Source: Nissolia schottii
Lineage: Eukaryota; Streptophyta; Magnoliopsida; Fabales; Fabaceae
Assembly: GCA_003254905.1 (NCBI GenBank)
Contig: QANU01098946.1
Location: 5,222-69,221 of the forward strand
Reading direction: 5' to 3'
DNA length: 64,000 nucleotides
The notes beneath the pieces are model-generated. The model was not told the origin of the DNA. It saw only the letters and a program-made list of their open reading frames with translations, and searched no databases. This document shows positions 12,554 to 23,800 of this stretch, piece by piece. The first letter of the stretch is position 1. The number at the start of each line of letters is the position of its first letter. The translations under genes and the position numbers were made by a program.

Positions 12554-12802
12554 TGTTAAGAATAATTTATGTTAATGATTTGATTTGATTGATTTGATTT
12601 AATTATAATCTTTTAAATTGATTGTAATTTATTTTTGGCAGTTGTGTTTTGGCCGTTGAGTCTTCAGCATATAAATAGGCTCAGCCTCTTATGTAAAGAA
12701 ACACATAACAACTCAGATAATACAATTGTTATTTCTCTGTTATCTATCTTTTTCCTATATTTTCTAGTGTGCCATTTATTTGTTTCTCCACGATGTTTAA
12801 CA
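12554..12802 (+). mobile_element. 249-bp solo LTR, present only in copy A
   Basis: Begins TGTTAAGAAT and ends GATGTTTAACA, with a 6-bp terminal inverted repeat (TGTTAA/TTAACA). A perfect 5-bp duplication, GAAAG, flanks it at 12549-12553 and 12803-12807. Copy B has a single GAAAG at the matching site with no insertion. A TATAAATAG box at 12670-12678 gives plus-strand orientation. The small size suggests a Ty1/copia or TRIM-type LTR; no internal region remains. The ORF starting at 12635 is LTR sequence. Confidence 0.92.
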
Positions 12803-14690
12803 GAAAGAATATGTGAATTCTTCTAACAATATGTTTGGATTAAGGAAAACAAAGGACAAAAACATTTATATTTCACTACACATTTAAAAGAAAGAGAATG
12901 AAACTTATGATTCACTCACTCTTCTTTTCCCATCATTTACTGTTTTTCTCCATCTTAAGGACAAAATTGTTATTGTGCAGGGTAAATTATACTAACTTCT
13001 CTTGAAATTTAGTGAAAATTGTATTGACAATCTTTTATTTTAGTAAAGTGTGCTCACCTCCATTGGTGAGGGAAGATGGGCGTAATTTACCAAAATAGAG
13101 ATGTATCAATGTAATTTCACTGAATTTCATGAGAAGTCACTTTAATTTATCCAATTGTTTATTTGGTAGAAAAATTATTACCCTATTTCAAAATGAAGCA
13201 GCGATGTCAAAGAGTTTCATGAGAATCTTTAGGACATGGTAGTGATTGTTATTTCTATAAAACCACTCCAACGAGCTTTGAGATCACAACATCAGGGTTT
13301 GCATTGCTGCAATGACATTTTTCTTACCTTTGAAGGAGTTATATAATGTGATTTTTTTTTTCAACTAATTTCTTATCTTGATTTTCCTTATTGTTGAAGG
13401 TGATTGTTTTTCCATTGTGCCCATCCCTAACATTGCATTGGGGTTTTCGCAACCAAGTGAAGTTATCCCCCAAGAGAAAGAAAATGAAGCAAATCCTAAT
13501 CCAAAATCGAAGAATGTATGTCTTTGCATGTTTTTCATTATTTTGTTCTCTATAAGTTCAATTTAATCTTTTAATGTTGTACTTCTCATTTTACCTTTGG
13601 TTTTAATTTTTTGCTATAACACACAAGAATCTTACATATTAAATATTCTCTTTTCACAGAGCAATGGAATGATCACTATGGAGCCTAAGCAAGGCGAGGC
13701 CGCTCCTAGCTATGACCTTGTAGAATTTACAAGACGTGTTGTCTTCAAGGATCACAATGAAAAGAAAATTCTGGGTTCTGTTGCTTACTGTGATGGCAAA
13801 AAAAGAAATGTTCTATGTATCATTTCTTTAACCTTCATCACTAATTAATTAATTAATGGCTATGCACTAATTAGTGTATACATTTCTTCGTAGCTTTTTA
13901 TTGTCTTTTGGTTAGTTAATACTATCATTTCTGACATTCTTATTATAGTGGTTACTCTTAATAATTTCTCTATAGTCTTGGTAAATTATGATCCTTTAAA
14001 GTTTTGATTTATTCAAGACATAGCTAATTGCACTCCTAAAATATGTTTAAGGTGATGATATTACTAATATTAGAATTAAGTTATTTAATAAAAATTATTT
14101 GGATGCAGGTTGAGTTCGATGATGGAGACGAAAAGTATGTAGAGAAAAATGAGATTTTCAAAATGTTGGCAGGTGAGAAGGAGATAATGGAGGCTGAAGC
14201 TATACAACCACCAAGGTATAATTGAAAAAAAAAAAGTTCAAATAAAAGGTTTAAATAATATATTTCAACATTTTCATAGAAATAGATGAAGATTTATAAG
14301 TTAAGATGAGACATTTTTCACTATATTTATATTAGATAACTTATAATAGTACAAAATGTCACTTTTCCTCTTATTTGTGTATACGTATGATTATACTTAA
14401 TTTGTGATAGAAATCTGTACAATTGTAGTAAAAGGTCAAAGAGGATTGCTACAAAGAAAATGAAAAGATCTGCATCAGGAGAAGGATCAGCTACAACAAC
14501 AAAGAAGAAAGGAAATATTTCAAACAAGAAAAAATTTAGTTCTCATGTTGCTTAGGTGTTCTTGATTAGAAGTTCTTGTGTACTTTGAGACTAAATGCCC
14601 GCTCTTGCTCTGTCTCATTCAGTTGTTGACACATGTTCAATGTGGGACAAACCATAGTTGAGTTAACCATAGTTGAGTTAACATTTATAC

Positions 14691-15299
14691 TAGCCTGAAT
14701 ATTACAAAAAAAAATTTAATCTGGTTTCATTGTTTTACAACCAAAGGCTCAATACAGAAACACTTTAAGCGGACAAATGAAATTTTGAAATACCAATGGT
14801 GTGCCACCAAGTTCATTGATAGGGAGTTTTATACCCTATTTTATTATTTCATAAATGAACATTGCATCTTAAAAATGTGCAGTTTTAATGCTTAATTAAT
14901 ATGTTTGCATATTATCTTCTTTTGTAAGAAATTGAGATAAATGTAATTTAAGGCACCATTTTTTATCTTAGGAATCAATTTGTAGATTTTTTTGTTTCTG
15001 TTTAGTTTTTTTTATATTAATTACAAAAAAATAAATTACCTAGAGGATTAATGAAGATTTGAAAGAGATTAGAAGATGATTTGATTTGAAGAGAAGAATT
15101 GGATCATACAATACAAATTTAAAGTTGAATACAAAAATATTTGGTTAAAGATTTGCTAAGAACTTTTTTACGCTAATTTTGTTACGGATTTTGCACTATG
15201 ATAAAGGTTGAATATCGATTTGTCTTCAACTACAAAGTTGTAGATTTATCACTTAGTTTTAATTGAATACTTGAATCACCTTAATTCAACATCTCTAAC
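14691..15299. other. AT-rich spacer
   Basis: Between the end of copy A and the copia fragment. No gene or terminal repeat recognised. Confidence 0.55.
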
Positions 15300-15865
15300 C
15301 AATAACAAAACTTTTTCCTCTTCGCAAAGGGATAACCCAATCTAGAATGCCATAATTGGGAAGAAACAAAATTGACAACATTATTTATAGAATTATAAAA
15401 AACTAAAGAAATATTTAAAGAAGAAATATGTTATAAACTTTGTTTAGAGGCAGCTAAAAAGGGTTGAGGCTTAAGAATGTAGAGGCCGCTAACAAGCTCA
15501 CCCCTCCCAATCTTCTTCTAGCTCATGTTGTCTTTAACCAAAAACTGATTGTCGTAAAAGGTGATTCTGAACTTGGACTGTTTCAGTAATGAACTAACAG
15601 ACAACAAGTTTAATTGAAATTCAGAAACATAACAGACTTCTTGTAATGTAATAGTAGAAGTAACAAGAACAATGCCAACAAATTTGACATGAATTTTGGA
15701 TTTGTTAGGTAACAACCCAAACCGTTTGGGGACTGATGTTATATGAGAAAAACTGACCAAAGAATGTGAAATGTGACAGGAAGCACCAGAGTCTATTATC
15801 CAATTATGACCAGAAAAGTGTTTAGAAGAGTCATGAGTAGTGAAAATCATACCTTCCTCACCTTT
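15300..15865 (-). pseudogene. Ty1/copia pol fragment: protease to GAG-pre-integrase
   Basis: Read leftward, the minus strand encodes a copia polyprotein segment. The aspartic protease signature is visible (WIIDSGASCHISHS), followed by LLSVSSLLKQ and FLVKDN; after an in-frame stop the pre-integrase block continues as IGRGELVSGLYIL and then SQLWHSRLGYP near 15320-15360. Several stops make it non-functional. No LTR was found on either side. Its right edge abuts inverted copy C, so the open frame at 15518-15904 starts in the repeat and runs into copia. It is an old truncated fragment. Confidence 0.8.
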
Positions 15866-18075
15866 AGAGTCTAGCTTCAGCACACATGAGTAGTGAGAAA
15901 CCAAACTAATTACAATCCAAAAACAAATGGCTAAAATACATTTTTAGTCCTTTAGGTATACCTAATTTCTCAATTCATCCTTTCAGCTTTTATTTTCATT
16001 TAATTTAGTTTCATGCGTTTCAAATCGCTATCAACTTAGGTCCCTAACTATATATTGGACATACTGCAAAGATCAAGTCATAACTTCTTCATCTCAAGTT
16101 TTGTGAAGCCAAATTAAGTGTAATTTTAAAACCAACAAAAAATCTACAACTTTTACAAAAAATCGAAGATCTGCTTCTGTAGATGAATTTAGGGGTCAAG
16201 CAGGGCTCAAAAATGATAGTTTAGATAAAGGTAGAAGACTAAATTGACAGTAAAAGAGCCACAATATAATCAATTTAAAATATAGACAATCAAAATCAAT
16301 AGTAAAAAGACTTGACCGATAGTTCAAATAAAAGCATAGGATCAAATTGAACAAAGAAAGAAGTAGACGACCAAATAGAAAAATCAGGTATAGTTGAAGA
16401 AAGAATAAAAAAAAAGGTATTTTAACCAAAACAAATCTTTCGATGGAAAATGCCTTTGAGAATAGAGATATCTTAAATCTTCAACCTTCACAAGGGAACT
16501 TGAGAGAGACGTGACAAGCTTCGCGTAGACACGTTAACTCTAAAACACTTTTATTGTTTTGTTTTATAACTATGAGTAGTACTAGGATGATAACTCTCTC
16601 ATAACGTGTGGAGTCCACTGTGAAGGAATCTTTTGAAGGAAAATGCCTTTGAGGATAGAGATACCTTAAACCTTCAACCTTCGTAAGGGAACTTGAAAGA
16701 GACGTGACAAGCTTCACGTAGATACGTTAACTCTAAAACATTGTTATTTTTGTTTTGTTTTATAACTATGAGTAATACCAGGATGACAACTCTCATAAGG
16801 TGTGGGGTCCACTTTGAGCCCCATCATGGTAGATCCCTTACTTTTGTGAGAAGTTGTTTAAAAGTTGTCTTACAAAGTTGTCAATCCTATAATTTTTGTA
16901 TAACTTTATACAGAGTTGTCTTAAATCCATATATTTTAAAATGAATTATGCTATGATGACCACTCTATTTGACAATTGTTTAATAACCTATGTGAGTGAG
17001 GAACACTATTTTGTTACTTTTTTATTTTTTGAAATATTCTAATTCAAATTATATTTATTAATTACTAAACTTAATTGTCTTGTCTCGTATTGACTCAATT
17101 CAACCAAGAATGAGATTAAAGGAACACTATTTTAATGAAGAGAGAGAATATCGAAAGTTTATTTCAATAAAAAATATTTTTAATTTTCAAAATAAAAATG
17201 AAGAGAGAGGATATTGAAATGGTATTTTTTAATTTTCAATTTTTTTTGATAAATAGAAAGAATCATGAACTTTAATAATTAAAACTATATAAGAAGATTA
17301 TTTGAAAGTATTACGTGTATTTGTTTACGCTTCTTTTAAAGCAGAATCAAAAGTAGAAGTAAAAACAAAAAAATAGTTTTACATTTGGATGTATTTTCTA
17401 AAGTAGTTATTTTTAGAATAAGAAATAAAAAGTACATTTTTATAAAATTATATTTAAAGGCATAAAAAATTGCACATAAAAAATGTTTTTGATAAAAAAA
17501 TAATAATAACATTTTTTTCACGATAAATTTTATTGTAAAAAAAATATAAAATTACTTAAAATTATTTATTTTCAATTAAAACTAATTTAATTATATATAA
17601 TTAATAAAAATTAAATCAAATAAAATAAAAAATACGTCAATATTTAATTGAAAGTAACTCTATGTAACAAATCAAATATATATTAATCTACATATTTTAT
17701 ATTTTAAAATGAAACTATTGTTTTTGTCCCTATGAAGAATACTATTAATATACATTGATTGGAAATGGTCTTAATCAATGCAAAGACAGAGTCTATATGA
17801 CCAAAACTATACAAGTGATATGAAAATTAGTCAAGAGAAAAATTATGCATGTATCTAACTTTAATTAAGTTTATATAATTAGTTTTTTTATTAAAGAATT
17901 ACCAATAGAAATATTTTATTTTCATTTTTTTATATATAAAATCATATAATTATATATATATATATATTAGCATTTTAGAAAATTTTGTAAAAGTTATGAC
18001 GATAGATTAGAGATAACACCAATTCCTAAATTTTAGGGAGTGTGCTCCCTCTCTTCTAGTGCTTCTAATTCTACC
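15866..18075 (-). repeat. Inverted copy C of the 4154-6580 block
   Basis: Reverse complement of the left flank of copy A, including two tandem units (about 16430-16745), the MULE-type MITE and the (TA)n tract (about 17950-17968). It stops abruptly at AGAGTCTAGC next to the copia fragment on the left and at GCTTCTAATTCTACC on the right. It contains no exon of the Tudor-like gene. With copy A and with the left part of copy B it forms inverted repeats of roughly 2.2 and 1.1 kb. Confidence 0.85.
15929..16427. mobile_element. MULE-type MITE, 499 bp (copy C)
   Basis: Inverted copy of the 6020-6519 element with both ends kept. The 9-bp duplication, here AAAACAAAT, is still perfect at 15920-15928 and 16428-16436. 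This confirms the boundaries and shows the insertion predates the inverted duplication. Confidence 0.85.
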
Positions 18076-19574
18076 AGAAGCAAGTAAAGAACTCTCTTCT
18101 TAAAACAAGCAAAAGAAAATTGATTATTTTTTACTTATGATTCTTTTGAGAAGCACGACAAAGGACACAAGAAAAAAAAACATTTTTTCTTTAAAAAGAG
18201 TACTTCTCTTCCTTAATAAGTGCAAATTTTCTTTCTTCATTAATTGTTAAACTTGATTATTTTCTCTTGTATTGAAAAAGATAGGAATACAATTATAATG
18301 AAGAGAGAGAAGATTGAAAGTTTATCTCAATAGCAAAATAAATTATGAATTTAGAGGCATATTACACGATGGTTGTTGGAATAAGCAACTAATAAGTAAT
18401 TTTTGTTGACTTGGTTGTCGAATTTAGGTTCGTCAATCTAATTTCACTTTATTTTTACCTCTTTTATTTAGCATTATTATATATTTTGTTGGGTTAGATA
18501 TTTTGGAAATTTCCTTGCTTCTAATCTGAATTTGGTCCTATAGGCCTCCTTGTACATATTGTTACTCATTTTGAATAATGAATGCAATATTTTACCTTTG
18601 AAAAACAAATAGCAAAATAAATTATTTTTTACTTTTAAAATAAACTAATTCAAATAACTTTCTTTGTTAGTCCCTCTGGTCTATTTTAACTGTCACTTTA
18701 GTCAATTTGTTTGATTCAAAATATCTGTCATCCTTACTTTTTAAGGTAAAATTTATTGTTTTGTTGACTGTTATACCTCTAATTTATTAATCTTGAAACT
18801 AGTTACTTTTTAATATTATCTCTATCTCTCTCTTCATTATCAAATACTTTAACCAAATTAAATAACAACATTTTGATAAACTTACTCTTTAAATCACTTT
18901 TATTTTGATTTCTAAGAACCCATGCATTTAGCTAAAATGGTACGAACCAGATGGAATAATTAAATTTAATTATCTTGTTTTGCAATGTATTAAATCAATA
19001 TAAGTACAGTTTTAATGAAGAGAGAGAATATTGAAATGATATTTTAATAATAGAAAGAATCATTAAGTTTTAATAAACAATACAAAAGATAATTTAAATG
19101 TATTTGTGTTAAAAAAAATTAAAAATTCGAAAACTATTAAAATAATTGAATTTATAGACAATCACCAACGGACTAGTGTATGAGTTTTTTGGTTTCCCTT
19201 AAATCTAATTCAAAATATTTTTCTTTATTATTTATTAAACTTAATTGCTTTCTGGTGTATTAAAATGCCTCAATCTGACCAAGCAATAAGTACAATTTCA
19301 ATGAAGAGAGAGATACTAAAAGTTTATGATTGAGTATTAAAAAAAGCATTTACAGTTTTTAATGCATTGCAAATATTAAAAACAACTAAGTTTTTTTTAG
19401 TTTAGGACAATATTTGTTAACAAAATCCAATAAAGAACTAATTATTGAAAGAAATATATATGTGAAAAAGTCATCTTATTTTAAAAGGAAAATGGTAGAA
19501 TGATAATCTAATTTGACAATGGTTGGACAACCCCACTCATATAAGTATGGGGTCCACCATGAGCCTCACACCTA
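18076..19574. other. AT-rich spacer with decayed repeat fragments
   Basis: No gene. Short diverged pieces resembling the edge of copy C recur, each holding AATGAAGAGAGAGA followed by ATTGAAA (near 18298, 19014 and 19300). A possible Stowaway-type MITE lies within. Confidence 0.55.
18668..18958. mobile_element. Possible Stowaway-like MITE
   Basis: The left edge TAGTCCCTCTGGTCTATTTT resembles the CTCCCTCNGTCC terminus of Tc1/mariner MITEs, and the right part GAACCAGATGGAATAA is its imperfect complement. The target TA is not clear, so this is tentative. Confidence 0.35.
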
Positions 19575-20140
19575 TGTGAGTGAGGTTATTAAACAGTTAT
19601 CAAATTGAGTTCTCATCATGTTATAATTCATTTTAAAATACATGGATTTAAGGCAACTCTGTATAAAGTTATACGAAAATTATAGGATTGACAACTTTGT
19701 AAGAAAACTTTAAAACAACCTCTCACAAAAGTAAGGGATCCATCATGATGGGGCTCAAAGTGGGCCCCATACCTTACGAGAGTTGTCATCCTGGTATTAC
19801 TCATAGTCATAAAACAAAACAAAAATAACAATGTTTTTAGAGTTAACGTATCTACGTGAAGCTTGTCACGTCTCTCTCAAGTTCCCTTACGAAGGTTGAA
19901 GGTTTAAGGTATCCCTATCCTCAAACGCATTTTCCTTCAAAAGATTCCTTCATAGTGGACCCCACACGTTATGAGAGAGTTATCATCCTGGTATTACTCA
20001 TAGTTATAAAACAAAACAAAAAAACAGTATTTTAGAGTTAACGTGGAAGCTTGTCACATCTCTCTCAAGTTCCCTTGTGAAGGTTGAAGATTTAAGGTAT
20101 CTCTATCTTCAAAGGCATTTTCTGTCAAAAGATTTGTTTT

Positions 20141-20628
20141 GGTTAAAATACCTTTTTTTTTATTCTTTCTTCAGCTATACCTAATTTTTCTATTTGGTCA
20201 TCTACTTCTTTCTTTGTTCAATTTGATCTTATGTTTTTATCTGAACTATCAGTCAAGTCTTTTTACTATTGATTTTAGTTGTCTATATTTTAAATCGGTT
20301 ATATTTTGGTTCTTTTACCGTCAATTTAGTCTTCTACCTTTATCTAAACCATCATTTTTTTGCCTTGTTTGACCACTAAATTCATCTACAGAAGCAGATC
20401 TTCGATTTTTTGTAAAGGTTGTAGATTTTTTATTGGTTTTAAAATTACACTTAATTTGGCTTCACAAGACTTGAGATGAAGAATTTATGACTTGATTTTT
20501 GCAGTATGCCCAATACGATGGTTAGGGACCTAAGTTGATAGCGATTTAGAAACACAGGAAACTAAATTAAATAAAAATAAAAGCTAAAAGGCGGAATTGA
20601 GAAATTAGGCATAGCTAAAGGACTAAAA
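20141..20628. mobile_element. MULE-type MITE, right end deleted (copy B)
   Basis: Starts GGTTAAAATACC after ATTTGTTTT like the A copy, but the sequence GTATTTTAGCC and about 20 flanking bases are deleted and the interior is joined to TTAGTTTGG. The ORF at 20139-20372 is MITE noise. Confidence 0.75.
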
Positions 20629-20801
20629 AATTAGTTTGGTTTCTCATGTGTGCTGAAGCTAGACACTAGCTAGATGGAGTTTATTGTCTTTCTTACTATT
20701 GGCTTAGTTTTTTAGAATATCTAATTGAAGTAATCTAGATTTAGATTTGCAATTTAATTGGGTGAATTTTGTTTGGATTCCTTCAGTGCTTCACCTGCAA
20801 A

Positions 20802-23800
20802 ATGAGTAACGAAGGGAGTGCTCGGTCTCTAGAAGGTGTTGCGAGTAATTATGTCTCCGCCTTTGATGAACCATATCACCAAGGTAACTTTTTTTTTTTC
20901 TTTTTTTAAATTCAAAGGTAACTTGATCTTTAACCGTTAATAGTTTTTAATGTTATGTCTGTAGATTTTCATTCTACTTGGATCTAAGTTTGGGATTTAT
21001 AATTTTTTTTAAAAAATTATTCCTTTGTTGATCTTGTTCATGATGTAAATATGAATCTGCATGAAAGCGGACATTTAGCCTGAGAATTTTTTATTTTTGG
21101 GTAATTTCTTAGTCCTACAATTAGGGCTAAATCTGGTGTTGGTCTGTAACAAATTTTTCTTCTAATTTTGGTTCTTTTTTTTTTTTTTTGGGTTCATGCT
21201 GTTAGGTTATTCTATTAATTAATAATGATGTGACTTGATAGACTGTTATGTCAGTCTCTCGTAATTAACAATTTACTTAGTCATGATAACTTTTCTGATA
21301 CATGTAACTTGCACATGACTCTGGACCCAAATTCACACATAACTTATTTACCAAATCCGACTCGACCCATCAAGAACCACTCTTTCTCTTCCTCTACTCT
21401 CTCCCACAACCACCCGTTTTCTTTTTCTCCACTACCACCACCACCACCATCATCACCCCTCCACCAACAATAGCAACAACATCACCCACAACACCATCTC
21501 CCATTTCCCTCCCCCTCCCCCCTTCCCCCACAACCCACATCCCTCAGCCGCCACCACCACCAACACACTCAGTTAGGAAAAATATGGTATAAAAGATGAT
21601 TAAAAACTTGATGACTAAAGTTTCAAGGCACATAATAAATGAATATTTTTAGAGAGATATTAGCCCCTGCACTTACTTGTTAATGAGTTTTTGACGAAAC
21701 TCTTCCTAAACACAATGACACTCCTATGAATATCTTGATTAGCAATATTAAGAAATTTTCTTTCTCTCTTTAAACTTGAAGAATTATAAAGAACTTGTAA
21801 AATTGGTAACTCCCAAACACTTTCACAATACACAAAGTGAGTCACATGTTTGATAGTGAGATATATTTATAATTAATGAGAAGAGCAACTGGTCAATTAC
21901 ATCTCATCCAAACAGTATACAAAACGTTGCAACATTGGTAACATTGCGACCAATACGTTATGTAACTTCCCATAACCAACATAGTGGTTGTAATTCTTCT
22001 TTTGGAAGCGGTGTATATTCATGAAGCCATAAAAATCCATTACAATGCTGTTTAGTCATACTGTAACATTGTGTCTCTAACTAATAGTAAATATTTGTCA
22101 TTTTTCTTAATAATTGTTAATACCCTTTATGCATAAACACCATTGCCTCTCCCCAACAACCTACATTTCCAATCCCTCAACCACTATCTCTTCCCCCTCC
22201 CCTCCCTCATCCTCTCTTCTCACCCCCTCCCCCCCGCGTACACACACACATTAGGATTAAAAACATCAACCTAAATATTGCAACAGATTTTTTTTCACCA
22301 AACTCTAGTTTTCTATTGTGAATCCCACTACCCTATTCAACTTCCTAGGGTTAAAGCTATACTCAACCCTTTGAAGAATCAAAACCTGATTTTGGCTTTG
22401 AAGGTTTCAAATTTTTCACTAACAACTCACCAATCATGATTCCTCGTCCTCACGACAACACCATATTCCTTGCCCTCTTGTTTGGGTTGGGTCTATAGGT
22501 TTACCTCATGCCAATGCTCAGTCTCACCCTCGCCCATTGTCTCTACAGCCAAATCTAACCTCATTCAATTGCACACATAGCTCGATGGTGCAACGCCGAT
22601 GAGTTATAGAAAATTCATGGAGGGTTCACTACAAGAAAAATTCCTTATATCGACATAATGGTTTTTATGAATATAAGGGTGTTATCAATGGTTTTCAACA
22701 TTTTTTATGCATCAAATCCATCAATAGACATATTTCCCAATCTGTTAGATTGTTTGTGGCAAAGTTATTCGTCGAATACAAGGTAGGTTAATCGAAAAAA
22801 TTATTAGTTGTTTTTTTCGAAACTTGCACATTCTATAGTATGGATCTTGTATCCATTAACATGATACATGAGCCAACTAGTGGCTTTATTGTGAGGATCC
22901 CAAGTCAAGTTCTTTAAGTCATCATCACCTATGTCATTCCATTAGTTTTGCATATACAATACATATTCAAAAGATCAAATTGATGACAAATAAAAGTAAT
23001 AAAGCAAGTCACAATATTTGCTTTCAAATTAGTACATATATAATCGTTGAACCATATAGAAAATTGCTAACTAGAATAATGTTGACCAATTTGTAACTTA
23101 AAACTTCTTATAAACATTGCATCAAAACTAATCAATATTTGATTTAATCATGAAAAGAAAAAAGTAAATGAAAAGAAAAATGAGAGAATACATGAACAAT
23201 GATTGCACTTCATCACAATTGAGCAAAACAACCAAAGGTATTGCTAGCTTTTCTTGTTCGTTCAACCAATAATCTTTAGTTTAGCCAACATCTCAACTAG
23301 GTTAATTAAAGATAGACAAGGCAGACTGATTTGAGCTTTCACCTCTGTTGTCGTTCCGTCTGACCTTAGCTTTCATACAAGTAATATGATCCCCAAAGTA
23401 ATATGGACAAAAGTGATATGTCTCCTTTGACAGGAATGCCTCACATTATGATCCCTCCATGTTAGCTCTATTTTTCATATTTTTTTGAACACCCTTATGC
23501 TCCTTTCAAATTGATAAATCCAGCTATATTGCACTAGACCATAAAATTGAGCTTCACATGTTAAGTGTATAGGCAAGTGTTTGATCGAGTCAAAAACACC
23601 ACAAGAAAACACCACAAGAAAATTTCTCTCTAGTGTATACAAAATAATTGGGATGTTACTTTCCATCAAAACAGGTCCTCAAATTTAAGGGTGGATGAAC
23701 ATAGGTTAATGAAATACTAACTTAACTCAGTTAACGACTTCAACACATGCTTAGGTAGTCCTTTAAATGCAACAGGGAGAAAACACTCCATGCATAACTG

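Larger units (their letters stand above)
6715..14555 (+). pseudogene. Tudor-like gene, copy A (frameshifted)
   Basis: Five exons parallel the open copy B gene: 6715-6796, 13400-13515, 13660-13816, 14109-14215 and about 14435-14555. Splice sites are GT/AG and the phases match copy B in all but exon 3. Exon 3 is 157 bp here against 156 bp in B: a run of seven A after GATGGC gives a +1 shift, turning the Tudor strand GSVAYYDGRKEMFYVEFDDGD into GSVAYCDGKKRNVLC and an early stop. The last exon also differs, reading on past the B stop to end in FSSHVA. Intron 1 is 6.6 kb and mostly transposon. A sequencing error in the A run cannot be ruled out; otherwise this copy would make a protein cut off within the Tudor domain. 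Confidence 0.6.
5240..14690 (+). repeat. Direct segmental duplicate, copy A
   Basis: Matches 19575-29250 in the same order and orientation: tandem repeat, MITE, exon 1, MULE-like element with CACTA, exons 2-5 and the 3' flank. Homology ends just after GTTGAGTTAACATTTATA in both copies. Differences are local insertions and deletions listed with the individual elements plus scattered substitutions. The period between copies is about 14.3 kb. Confidence 0.9.
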
